Source: Pyrodictium sp. (GTDB taxonomy: Archaea > Thermoproteota > Thermoprotei_A > Sulfolobales > Pyrodictiaceae). Taken from it: DNA of 5,359 nucleotides. The position numbers and the translations under genes are program-made. Positions within the stretch are counted from its first letter, which is position 1, and every line of letters starts with the position of its first letter. The stretch is from contig DQUB01000036.1 in NCBI GenBank assembly GCA_015662475.1, positions 1-5,359 of the forward strand. The letters are read 5' to 3'. This document shows, one piece after another, positions 1-5,220 of the stretch. Below the pieces are notes generated by a model. That model saw only the letters and a list, made by a program, of their open reading frames with translations. It had not been told where the DNA came from and ran no database searches.

Positions 1-645
1 ACGTTGACAATGCCGCTTGCGCTTATGGCGATATTTGCTTTCGCACCAGCTGTTTCGAGTATGATGCGAGACTATGCCGAGAAGACCTTCGAGTTGATAC
101 TCTCTCAGCCTGTGCCACGTCGCACGATAGCATTGGCTAAATCGCTTGCTGCAACTATAACTGGGTTAGCGCAAGGTGCGGTTATAATGGGCTCTCTCTT
201 CTACGTAATGTCTACAACAGCTTTTTCAAGCATGTTGGAGGTGTTTAGCCCTCTTGACAGCCTATTTATTGCAGTAGCAATAGTGGCGGAAATGGTGTTT
301 GCTAGTAGTCTAGCACTGGTAGCATCAGTCTTGCTGCCAGGTCCCGAGGCAATGGGGATATCTGTTAGCCTTCTAATCGTTGTAGGCTTTATCGCTTCAA
401 GTGTAGTGACAGTCTATGGCGTACCTCTAACAATAGCTGGGCTCATACCGCTATCCCTAGTCCCACTGCTAGGCCCTGTAGTTGCAGCTGCAGCAGGACT
501 ACTAGGTGTAAGCTATTTCAGCATCGTAGCACTTGCAGCAAGACTTGTAGAGACAGGTCTAATGATATACCTGTTCACAAAACTTGTATCGACAGAGCGT
601 AGTCTCCTGATTGCAGCAAAGTTTACAAGGTCTATGGGTGGGTAG
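1..645 (+). CDS. ABC-2 type transporter permease, C-terminal part (5' end outside window)
   Basis: Membrane subunit of an ABC transporter of the ABC-2 (export) type; with the ATPase downstream it would move an unidentified substrate across the cytoplasmic membrane. The frame is open from base 1, so the start lies outside the window; the first ATG (base 10) falls inside a membrane segment and is not a credible start. Counting from the TTG at base 4, hydrophobic segments occur near residues 1-20, 47-70, 86-110, 116-138, 143-168 and 170-194. The stretch around residues 22-40 (RDYAEKTFELILSQPVPRR) matches the cytoplasmic 'E..T.E.LLS.PVSR' element that follows an early membrane helix in ABC-2 permeases, so roughly the first helix and its preceding loop are probably missing. 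The stop TAG is one base before the ATPase ATG, so the two genes are almost certainly co-transcribed. Substrate unknown: drug, lipid, ion or peptide export are all possible. Confidence 0.85.
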   Translation, partial: TLTMPLALMAIFAFAPAVSSMMRDYAEKTFELILSQPVPRRTIALAKSLAATITGLAQGAVIMGSLFYVMSTTAFSSMLEVFSPLDSLFIAVAIVAEMVFASSLALVASVLLPGPEAMGISVSLLIVVGFIASSVVTVYGVPLTIAGLIPLSLVPLLGPVVAAAAGLLGVSYFSIVALAARLVETGLMIYLFTKLVSTERSLLIAAKFTRSMGG

Positions 646-646
646 C

Positions 647-1390
647 ATGGCTAGACTAGCTGTTGAAGTGTATAACTTGGTTAAGGTGTACCCTAAAGGC
701 GTTAGAGCATTGAATGGTTTGAGCTTTAGAGTTGAGGAAGGCGAAATCTACGGTCTTGTAGGCCCTAATGGAGCTGGCAAAACGACTACATTGAGGATCT
801 TGGCTACTCTAATCAAACCATCATCTGGCAAAGCTATTGTATATGGCCACGATGTTGTTAGAGAAGATGCTCTAGTTAGGAGGCTGATATCATATTTGCC
901 TGAAGATGCGGGAGCACCTAGCGAGATGAAGGGTATCGAGTTTCTCGAGTTTATCGCAAGATTGAGGTTTAGTCGTGAAGAAGATGTTGCAAGTGTGGTT
1001 GAAGAGGCAGCTCGCATCTCGGGTCTAGGTAGGGATTTGCATAGAAAGGTGAAAACCTATAGCAAGGGTATGAAGCGCCGTCTACTGCTAGCAGCGGTAT
1101 TGGCTGTTAGACCAAAACTTGCAATATTAGATGAACCTACGAGCGGGCTTGATGTTGAGCAGAGTCTTCGAGCACGCAACATAATAAGATCCTATGCTCG
1201 TAGTATGGGTGTGACAGTGCTCTTATCAAGCCACAATATGTTGGAAGTTGAGCGTCTATGCGATCGTGTGGGAATTATTGTTGGTGGTCGTATTGTTGAG
1301 GAAGGTAGCCCTCAAGAGTTGAAGGAGAAGTATGGTGCGTCAACATTGGAGGAAGTTTTCCTAGCTGTTACTAGAGGTGTTCATGGATAG
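647..1390 (+). CDS. ABC transporter ATP-binding protein (CcmA/NatA/DrrA type)
   Basis: Cytoplasmic ATPase subunit, 247 residues, that would drive the permease encoded just upstream. Visible motifs: Walker A GPNGAGKT (39-46), signature YSKGMK (138-143, a variant of LSGGQ common in this family), Walker B LAILDE (158-163), D-loop SGLD (166-169) and switch histidine in LLSSHN (H196). The C-terminal LEEVFLAVTRG is typical of the DrrA/NatA export ATPases. The Q-loop position reads YLPED, with Glu86 where most families have Gln. The frame is open further upstream to a TTG at 611, but that would overlap the permease; the ATG at 647, one base after the permease stop and behind a GGTGGG purine stretch, gives the usual family N-terminus. 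The 3' end overlaps the convergent phoU gene by 30 bases. The family call is firm; the substrate is not known. Confidence 0.93.
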   Translation: MARLAVEVYNLVKVYPKGVRALNGLSFRVEEGEIYGLVGPNGAGKTTTLRILATLIKPSSGKAIVYGHDVVREDALVRRLISYLPEDAGAPSEMKGIEFLEFIARLRFSREEDVASVVEEAARISGLGRDLHRKVKTYSKGMKRRLLLAAVLAVRPKLAILDEPTSGLDVEQSLRARNIIRSYARSMGVTVLLSSHNMLEVERLCDRVGIIVGGRIVEEGSPQELKEKYGASTLEEVFLAVTRGVHG

Positions 1391-2320
1391 TCGATCGTAG
1401 AGTGAAACACAGATGGTCACACCATTAACAGCTATTGCCGTGTAGGCAGCGTCAAGTAGTCTAGCTAGTATAGCTGTTTCTCTTGGATTTCCACTCTTCA
1501 ACAGCTTTTCCCAAACATCCTCTACAACGTTTCTCAAAAGTTTAGCAGCTTCAACAGCTGCGTGTAGACGTTCGCTAGCGAGAGCTGATAGGGTCTTGTT
1601 TATCGCGTTTCTCAGCTCTTCCAGCGTATCTCTTAGCTCTTCAACGTTGCCACAACCTTCTCTACAGAGTTCCGGCATACGCCTAATAGTATCTCCCAAT
1701 ATCGATGCTAGTTGGCCTGAAAGAGCCATTGCCATTAGAATTGCTGGTTTTGTAGGATCTGCTCCTGCTATCTCACCTATAAGCTTCTTGTTGACAAGAT
1801 GGGTCATCCTTATAGCCTCTTCATAAAGCGTACTATCGAGCGATTTTCCACTACTAATAGCCATCTCTAGACGTTCAAACATCTCCGTTAGCAGGCTTAT
1901 CGTGTTGTTAACTAGGTCTTTTAGATCTAGTCTCCCAACATCGATAAGACTTCTAACCTCCACGGTATTTGCAGAGGCTAGAACCTCGACACCGCTTAGC
2001 CTCCTCGCTACACGCCTTGCCTCTGCTACAAAGTGGTGATCAACATTCTCTATTCTAACCTGGTCGAAGCCGAGTAGGTATAGGCAGCTTAAAAGCTGGC
2101 CTATTCCAATGCCTAGTTTGCCAAGCTCGCTAGAGTCTATGGTTGTTCTACGATCTTCTGTAGATGGTCTTGCCGGTTTTATGCGTAGGCTATCACCTTC
2201 ATCCTCTATATACACTATGTCTCCAGGTTTAAGCCCAACACGTTTCACCCAGTTCTTAGGTAGCGTGACTATTAGGCTTGACTGGCCTAATCGTTGCACT
2301 TTACGTGTTTCACCCAACAC
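1361..2320 (-). CDS. phoU: AbrB/SpoVT-domain PhoU-family regulator
   Basis: A 319-residue archaeal PhoU-type protein. Residues 5-50 form a SpoVT/AbrB-like swapped-hairpin domain (RKVQRLGQSSLIVTLPKNWV followed by GLKPGDIVYIEDEGD), expected to bind DNA. Residues about 115-310 are helical with PhoU character, including EEAIRMTHLVNKK and a closing LLDAAYTAIAVNGV segment. In archaea this fusion is thought to link phosphate status to transcription or to control of the Pst transporter; that role is knowledge of the family, not visible here. The start is GTG at 2320, with GGGTG at 2330-2326 five bases upstream; homologues begin with the same E-x-RKVQ element a few residues in, which supports it. It lies 31 bases downstream of the thiL-like gene on the same strand, so an operon is likely. 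No pstSCAB genes are in the window. Its 3' end overlaps the convergent ABC ATPase gene by 30 bases. Confidence 0.88.
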   Translation of the reverse strand: MLGETRKVQRLGQSSLIVTLPKNWVKRVGLKPGDIVYIEDEGDSLRIKPARPSTEDRRTTIDSSELGKLGIGIGQLLSCLYLLGFDQVRIENVDHHFVAEARRVARRLSGVEVLASANTVEVRSLIDVGRLDLKDLVNNTISLLTEMFERLEMAISSGKSLDSTLYEEAIRMTHLVNKKLIGEIAGADPTKPAILMAMALSGQLASILGDTIRRMPELCREGCGNVEELRDTLEELRNAINKTLSALASERLHAAVEAAKLLRNVVEDVWEKLLKSGNPRETAILARLLDAAYTAIAVNGVTICVSLYDRLSMNTSSNS

Positions 2321-2351
2321 GTCAACACCCTATCCAACTAGGCTAACCAGA

Positions 2352-3341
2352 CTATACATGCCTAGTGCTTGGAAAATGTCTCCAGCCTCTAGGCTCTACA
2401 AGCGAACCGCCAATATATACGCCAACTCTATCTCCTACAGTCTCCCCCAATAAAACGACTTCTAGTTCTAGTTCGAACGCTCTTTCCTCTACCTCTCTCG
2501 CACAACTTTTTTCAACTGCAAAGACTATATCGTATTCTTCCCCGCCATAGAGTAGCAAGTGGGGCAACTCAACACCATACTGTTTGGAATACTCTATAGC
2601 CTCTGGAGGTGCTTCGATGTTGAAAAGTTTGATTGCAAGTTTGCTTTTTTGGGCTATGTTCCAAAGTGTACGTGCAAGTGAATCACTTACATCGCTTGCA
2701 CCAATAATACAGGATGGAGTTAGACGTACAAGCTCTACGAACTTGATAGGGAGTATTGGACGTGTAAACCTTTCAAAAGCTTTTGGAAACAGCCTTTTAG
2801 CCTCCACCCACCTACCAGTATAGAAGCTGTGTAGTACCAAGCCAGCATACCATAGACGGTACGAGGTTGCATAGATGAGCGTACCAGGCTTCACAGTCTG
2901 AGCTAGAATCTTGGGCGCACCCTTAACAGCTATTGTTGCTACATCAATCCACCCCTCCTCAGACCTATTCACATCACCTCCTAGAAGCCACGCCCCATGG
3001 GCATTCAGCGCATCTCTAACCCCCTCAACAATGCGGACAACATCGTACACCCTATCGCCCGGTCTAACACCAAGACTAACAACAGCTGCTAGCGGTTTTG
3101 CAGCTTTAGCAACCACATCGCTCATCGACGCAATAGCAGCACGCCACCCATACTCGTAGGGAGATAGCCATGGCAACCACGAGTCTTTGAAAGAATAGCC
3201 GTCGATGTTCACAATGATATCGTCTACACACCATGCATCGACGAAAAAGGGTAGAAGTTTGCAGGGATACTGTGGCTCCACAATCCTGTTCAAAAGAGCT
3301 ATTAATCTATCCTCGCCAAAACCTGCTACGGAAACCAGCAA
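2352..3341 (-). CDS. thiL: Thiamine-monophosphate kinase-like protein (PurM/AIR synthase superfamily)
   Basis: About 329 residues. ThiL phosphorylates thiamine monophosphate to thiamine pyrophosphate with ATP and Mg2+. Numbering from TTG at 3341, retained family motifs are an N-terminal GFGEDRLI, NID (D47) at the place of the usual STD, SPYEYGWRAAIASMSD (60-75), AKPLAAVVSLG, LLGGDVNRS (D123), GASDVSDSL (D217, D220) and GGEEYD (266-271). Two elements are degenerate: the early GIGDDAA motif is replaced by FFVDAW (D35), and the Gly-rich TGxxGxxxAGL turn reads TSYRLWYAGL. It may therefore be a divergent ThiL or a related kinase with another substrate; HypE, SelD and PurM fit less well. The frame is open to TTG 3383, but TTG 3341 has GGTGGTGAT directly upstream and puts the family's N-terminal motif close to the start. 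The phoU gene follows after 31 bases; a phosphoesterase gene diverges upstream. Confidence 0.82.
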   Translation of the reverse strand: MLVSVAGFGEDRLIALLNRIVEPQYPCKLLPFFVDAWCVDDIIVNIDGYSFKDSWLPWLSPYEYGWRAAIASMSDVVAKAAKPLAAVVSLGVRPGDRVYDVVRIVEGVRDALNAHGAWLLGGDVNRSEEGWIDVATIAVKGAPKILAQTVKPGTLIYATSYRLWYAGLVLHSFYTGRWVEAKRLFPKAFERFTRPILPIKFVELVRLTPSCIIGASDVSDSLARTLWNIAQKSKLAIKLFNIEAPPEAIEYSKQYGVELPHLLLYGGEEYDIVFAVEKSCAREVEERAFELELEVVLLGETVGDRVGVYIGGSLVEPRGWRHFPSTRHV

Positions 3342-3350
3342 ATCACCACC
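3342..3350 (-). promoter_or_regulatory. Ribosome binding site choosing the thiL-like start
   Basis: On the minus strand GGTGGTGAT lies immediately before TTG 3341. It matches the GGTGATCC complement of the archaeal 16S rRNA 3' end. The first GGTG sits five bases from the TTG, a workable spacing. This favours TTG 3341 over TTG 3383, GTG 3377 or GTG 3365, which would add 8-14 low-complexity residues (MGVRAAVGRGSGGD) absent from typical ThiL proteins. Confidence 0.5.
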
Positions 3351-3376
3351 AGAGCCTCTCCCCACAGCCGCCCGCA

Positions 3377-3396
3377 CCCCCAACAGTGTTGTGGGG
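3377..3396. repeat. Imperfect inverted repeat in the thiL/phosphoesterase divergent gap
   Basis: CCCC-CAACA, a central G, TGTTG, a bulged T, then GGGG form a dyad: the inner CAACA/TGTTG (3381-3391) is perfect around G3386 and the C/G runs extend it. It lies between TTG 3341 and ATG 3407, where a shared operator for the two divergent genes would be. The stretch around it is GC-rich with no TATA box, so promoters must lie further out, inside the neighbouring coding sequences (a weak TATTAAT is at 3299-3306 on the plus strand, a weak TATAT at 3435-3439 on the minus strand). Function is inferred only; it could also be an RNA hairpin with loop AGT. Confidence 0.35.
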
Positions 3397-3406
3397 GTTG
3401 GAGAAG

Positions 3407-3949
3407 ATGAGGATGCTCATCATAGCAGACACCCATATACCCGATAGAGCTGAGAAACTGAAACCCTACGTGGAAGACATTGTAGAGGAACACAAGCCCT
3501 ACGACATCGTTGTACACGCTGGAGACTTGACGTCAGAAGCTGTTCTAGAGTGGGTGAAAAGCCTAGGAAAACAATACTATGTTGTAGAGGGCAACATGGA
3601 CTACCTACCCCTACCAAGATATGCTAAGTTCGAGGTAAACGGCATAAGATTCGGAGTATACCACGGCCACGGAGTCTACCCTCGCGGAGACCTAAAACAG
3701 CTCACAGCGATAGCTCGCCAGCTAGAAGTAGACATACTCATAAGCGGACATACACACGCCCCATTCCTCTCAGAGTACGAGGGAATCCTACACATAAACC
3801 CAGGAAGTCTTACAGGGGTATGGGGTGGCGGAGGCGGCTCAATGAGACCATCCCTAGTAATAGTTGAGATAGCTGGACAACGACTAGACATCACACTATG
3901 GGAGGACGTGGGAGGAAGAATGAGCATCACGAGAAAAGCCAGCTTCTAG
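3407..3949 (+). CDS. MJ0936/YfcE-type metallophosphoesterase (Vps29-like fold)
   Basis: A 180-residue single-domain calcineurin-like phosphoesterase, the usual size for the MJ0936/YfcE family, cytoplasmic and without a signal peptide. The complete metal-site set is present: ADTH (D8, H10), HAGD (D40), GNMD (N63, D65), YHGHG (H86), SGHTH (H115, H117) and the family's NPGS (131-134). Family members hydrolyse phosphodiesters with Mn2+ or Ni2+; the physiological substrate is generally unknown. The frame is open back to 3233, but that extension is antisense to thiL and of poor composition; ATG 3407, with GTGGGGG at 3391-3397 about nine bases upstream, puts the first metal ligand at residue 8 as in relatives (ATG 3413 is possible). 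It is divergent from thiL and convergent with the IMPase gene. An insertion VWGGGGGSMRPS follows NPGS, a glycine-rich loop beside the active site. Confidence 0.93.
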   Translation: MRMLIIADTHIPDRAEKLKPYVEDIVEEHKPYDIVVHAGDLTSEAVLEWVKSLGKQYYVVEGNMDYLPLPRYAKFEVNGIRFGVYHGHGVYPRGDLKQLTAIARQLEVDILISGHTHAPFLSEYEGILHINPGSLTGVWGGGGGSMRPSLVIVEIAGQRLDITLWEDVGGRMSITRKASF

Positions 3950-3967
3950 ACAAACACAACACCCTCC

Positions 3968-4039
3968 AAAAAGACCTGATACGGTTCTCCACCCAGCCCT
4001 ACAACATGCTGCTAACACGGCAATCTAGGCTGGTGAGAG
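3968..4039 (-). terminator. Bulged hairpin followed by T5: possible terminator of the IMPase gene
   Basis: The 131-base gap between the convergent phosphoesterase and IMPase genes holds a long imperfect hairpin. Pairing found by hand: TTCTC 3985-3989 with GAGAG 4035-4039 (one G-T pair), ACC 3991-3993 with GGT 4032-4034, AGCC 3995-3998 with GGCT 4028-4031, TA 4000-4001 with TA 4026-4027, then after an internal loop TGCTG 4007-4011 with CGGCA 4018-4022 around a six-base loop. Three single C bulges (3990, 3994, 3999) all lie on one arm. Read on the minus strand, the hairpin is followed 12 bases later by five T (3972-3968), about 110 bases past the IMPase stop. Archaeal termination depends mainly on T-runs, so the T5 is the more reliable part; the hairpin may have another role. 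Confidence 0.35.
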
Positions 4040-4080
4040 GGTGCTATGGCTGGCTGTAGGAGCCAATCTTGGAGTTTGAC

Positions 4081-4956
4081 CTAGCTTTTCCTGTACACGG
4101 TGAGGAGGTGTTCTGCTGGATCTTCAAGACCATATGACGTCATAGTCTTTCTTATCAGGTTCCAGACGTGGTCAAACGCTGTTACCGCTACATAGCCTAC
4201 CCTCCTAACCTCTGTAATCGGTTCAAAAGCCCGTGTTACAGCTACATAAGCGCCAAGCTCAACAGCAAGACCAACAGCTGCGGCTACATCTACCGGTCTA
4301 AGCTTGCCGCGAAGATCTATGAATGCCTCTACCCTGCCAAGAGCAGCCCATGCAATCTCCAAACTAGCACTACCCAAACTCCTCACACTCTTACGCCCAG
4401 ACATCTCCAAGTAGGTGCGAAGCAGCCGAGCTTGCTCTGGAGACTCGACATACGTTAACAGCATTTTTGCTGGAGGCTCTCTCCTAGCTTGCACACGAGC
4501 ACCCCCCTCAAAAACTCCAAACCCACGGGCAAAGCTTAGAACAGGACCACCGAAAATAGGGGCTATTGCACCAGCAACAACATCGCCTAAACTTGGCACC
4601 CCACCCTCACCATTAACAAGAGCTGCAATACTAACAGCACACCAGGGAATACCAGCAGCATAGTTTTTACTACCATCCAAAGGATCAACGACAAAATACA
4701 GGTTACCCCCACGACCAATCCTCACAACACCACGCTCCTCACCAATAACCCAACCATCCAAACCCTCACTCTTCAAAAGCTCGACAATAAGATCCTCAGC
4801 CTCAACATCAGCCTTCATACCATAATCCTCGCCATGAAGAGTCTCAACAACCAAATACTCCTCAACACCAAACCTATCACGCAAAAACCCAGCAACCTCA
4901 CCAGCAACCCTAACAAGCACCCTACGCAACCACTCAAACTCCCCACAACACCCCAT
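4081..4956 (-). CDS. Inositol-1-monophosphatase / fructose-1,6-bisphosphatase family protein
   Basis: A 291-residue member of the Mg2+-dependent, Li+-sensitive sugar phosphatase superfamily; archaeal members often accept both inositol monophosphate and fructose 1,6-bisphosphate. Numbering from ATG 4956: MKADVEAEDLI (47-57), GEE (E73, metal ligand), DPLDGSKNY (D91, D94), GSASLEIAWAALGRVEAF (195-212) and RPVDVAAA (D223). All metal ligands are present, so it should be active. Possible roles are gluconeogenesis or inositol-based solute and lipid synthesis. The frame stays open to ATG 5178, but those 74 extra residues are a Cys/Leu/Phe/Val-rich translation of a G/T-rich strand in which stops are rare; another frame is open there too. 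ATG 4956 fits family length and lies 29-36 bases from a TATA-like box. Even this start leaves a few extra residues (MGCCGEFEW), so a slightly later TTG is conceivable. Codons end overwhelmingly in T or G, opposite to the flanking plus-strand genes. Confidence 0.9.
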   Translation of the reverse strand: MGCCGEFEWLRRVLVRVAGEVAGFLRDRFGVEEYLVVETLHGEDYGMKADVEAEDLIVELLKSEGLDGWVIGEERGVVRIGRGGNLYFVVDPLDGSKNYAAGIPWCAVSIAALVNGEGGVPSLGDVVAGAIAPIFGGPVLSFARGFGVFEGGARVQARREPPAKMLLTYVESPEQARLLRTYLEMSGRKSVRSLGSASLEIAWAALGRVEAFIDLRGKLRPVDVAAAVGLAVELGAYVAVTRAFEPITEVRRVGYVAVTAFDHVWNLIRKTMTSYGLEDPAEHLLTVYRKS

Positions 4957-5040
4957 CAGCACACAACACCCGTAAAACCCCACAATAAAAAGCAAAACAG
5001 ACACACATAAGAGACCTACCCCACCAAATAAACACAACAG
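4861..5040. other. Extreme A+C (plus) / G+T (minus) strand-biased stretch
   Basis: By hand count about 154 of these 180 plus-strand bases are A or C (roughly 51, 52 and 51 per 60). The bias covers the N-terminal third of the IMPase gene and continues through the gap to the 5221 gene, broken by a G-rich island at about 5089-5119. It explains the long open frames on the minus strand at 4934-5178, since every stop codon contains an A and A is rare on that strand. The noncoding part, 4957-5220 (264 bases), otherwise holds the two divergent promoters and a hairpin. Confidence 0.8.
4985..4992 (-). promoter_or_regulatory. TATA-like box for the IMPase gene
   Basis: On the minus strand CTTTTTAT (4992 to 4985) lies 29-36 bases before ATG 4956. 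That is where an archaeal TATA box would sit for a transcript starting at, or a few bases before, the start codon, as is common for first genes in Crenarchaeota. A GGGTG lies about 10 bases before the ATG, so a short leader with a ribosome site is also possible. A weaker TTTATTT is at about 5033-5027. The region is A-rich on the plus strand generally, so chance matches are likely. Confidence 0.4.
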
Positions 5041-5075
5041 ACCACCACAAAAACAGATGATGAAATGTAGCAAAG

Positions 5076-5097
5076 CAGACCCCCACACGGGGGGCTG
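5076..5097. repeat. Strong short hairpin in the divergent intergenic region
   Basis: CAG, A, CCCCC, loop ACAC, GGGGG, G, CTG: a five-base-pair all-GC stem with a four-base loop, an A-G mismatch, then three more pairs. It is part of the only G-rich island in an A/C-dominated gap; GGGGCTG also occurs twice (5091-5097, 5105-5111). On the plus strand no T-run follows, so it is not a standard terminator there; on the minus strand five T (5053-5049) follow about 23 bases later. It lies upstream of both predicted promoters, so a protein-binding site or part of a small RNA are alternatives. No function can be assigned. Confidence 0.4.
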
Positions 5098-5153
5098 AAG
5101 CAAAGGGGCTGCTGGCTGACAAAACACAAAAGCACACACAAAAACACACCCAC

Positions 5154-5161
5154 TATTTAAA
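5154..5161 (+). promoter_or_regulatory. TATA box for the exported-protein gene at 5221
   Basis: TATTTAAA is the clearest box-A match in the window and stands out in an A/C-rich background almost free of T. Transcription would start about 26 bases downstream, near 5184, giving a leader of about 37 bases that carries the GGGTGA ribosome site. TTTAAA is palindromic, so use toward the IMPase gene is possible but would leave a leader of about 175 bases. The bases just upstream (ACACACCCAC) do not resemble a purine-rich BRE. Confidence 0.55.
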
Positions 5162-5206
5162 CCACCAACCCCCAACAACCACCCAGCGAAGGTAAGAGTC
5201 TGAAAA

Positions 5207-5212
5207 GGGTGA
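5207..5212 (+). promoter_or_regulatory. Ribosome binding site for the gene at 5221
   Basis: GGGTGA, eight bases before ATG 5221, matches the complement of the archaeal 16S rRNA end. It favours ATG 5221 over the in-frame GTG at 5209, which lies inside this motif and would add only MTKT. Confidence 0.6.
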
Positions 5213-5220
5213 CCAAAACC

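Noticed and set aside
1413..1425. ATGGT-CAC-ACCAT perfect short inverted repeat just past the ATPase stop
   Set aside because: Only five base pairs with a three-base loop, inside phoU coding sequence, with no T-run after it; expected by chance.
2109..3159. Several plus-strand open frames of 60-114 codons across phoU and thiL
   Set aside because: They are antisense shadows of well-supported genes, with Ser/Thr/Pro-rich products and no ribosome sites.
3233..3406. 58-residue N-terminal extension of the phosphoesterase frame
   Set aside because: It is antisense to the N-terminus of the ThiL-like gene, and the family's first metal motif sits within ten residues of Met 3407.
3976..4050. tRNA-like remnant suggested by GGTTC at 3983-3987 in the convergent gap
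   Set aside because: The T-arm consensus fails after GGTTC and no acceptor, D or anticodon arm can be folded in frame with it.
4054..4092. Possible 12-codon gene starting ATG 4054 behind a GAGAGGGTG stretch
   Set aside because: The frame ends within 39 bases, overlaps the end of the IMPase gene, and the peptide has no recognisable character.
5057..5098. C/D box small RNA: C box ATGATGA at 5057-5063 and D box CTGA at 5095-5098
   Set aside because: No internal D' and C' boxes, only 31 bases between the boxes with a stable hairpin inside, and no terminal stem. A leaderless 13-codon peptide here also has no ribosome site or good promoter.
4934..5178. Long minus-strand open frames in the divergent gap, including a 71-residue one
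   Set aside because: They arise because the minus strand is G/T-rich and stop codons need A; two frames are open at once and the products are low-complexity Cys/Phe/Val-rich.
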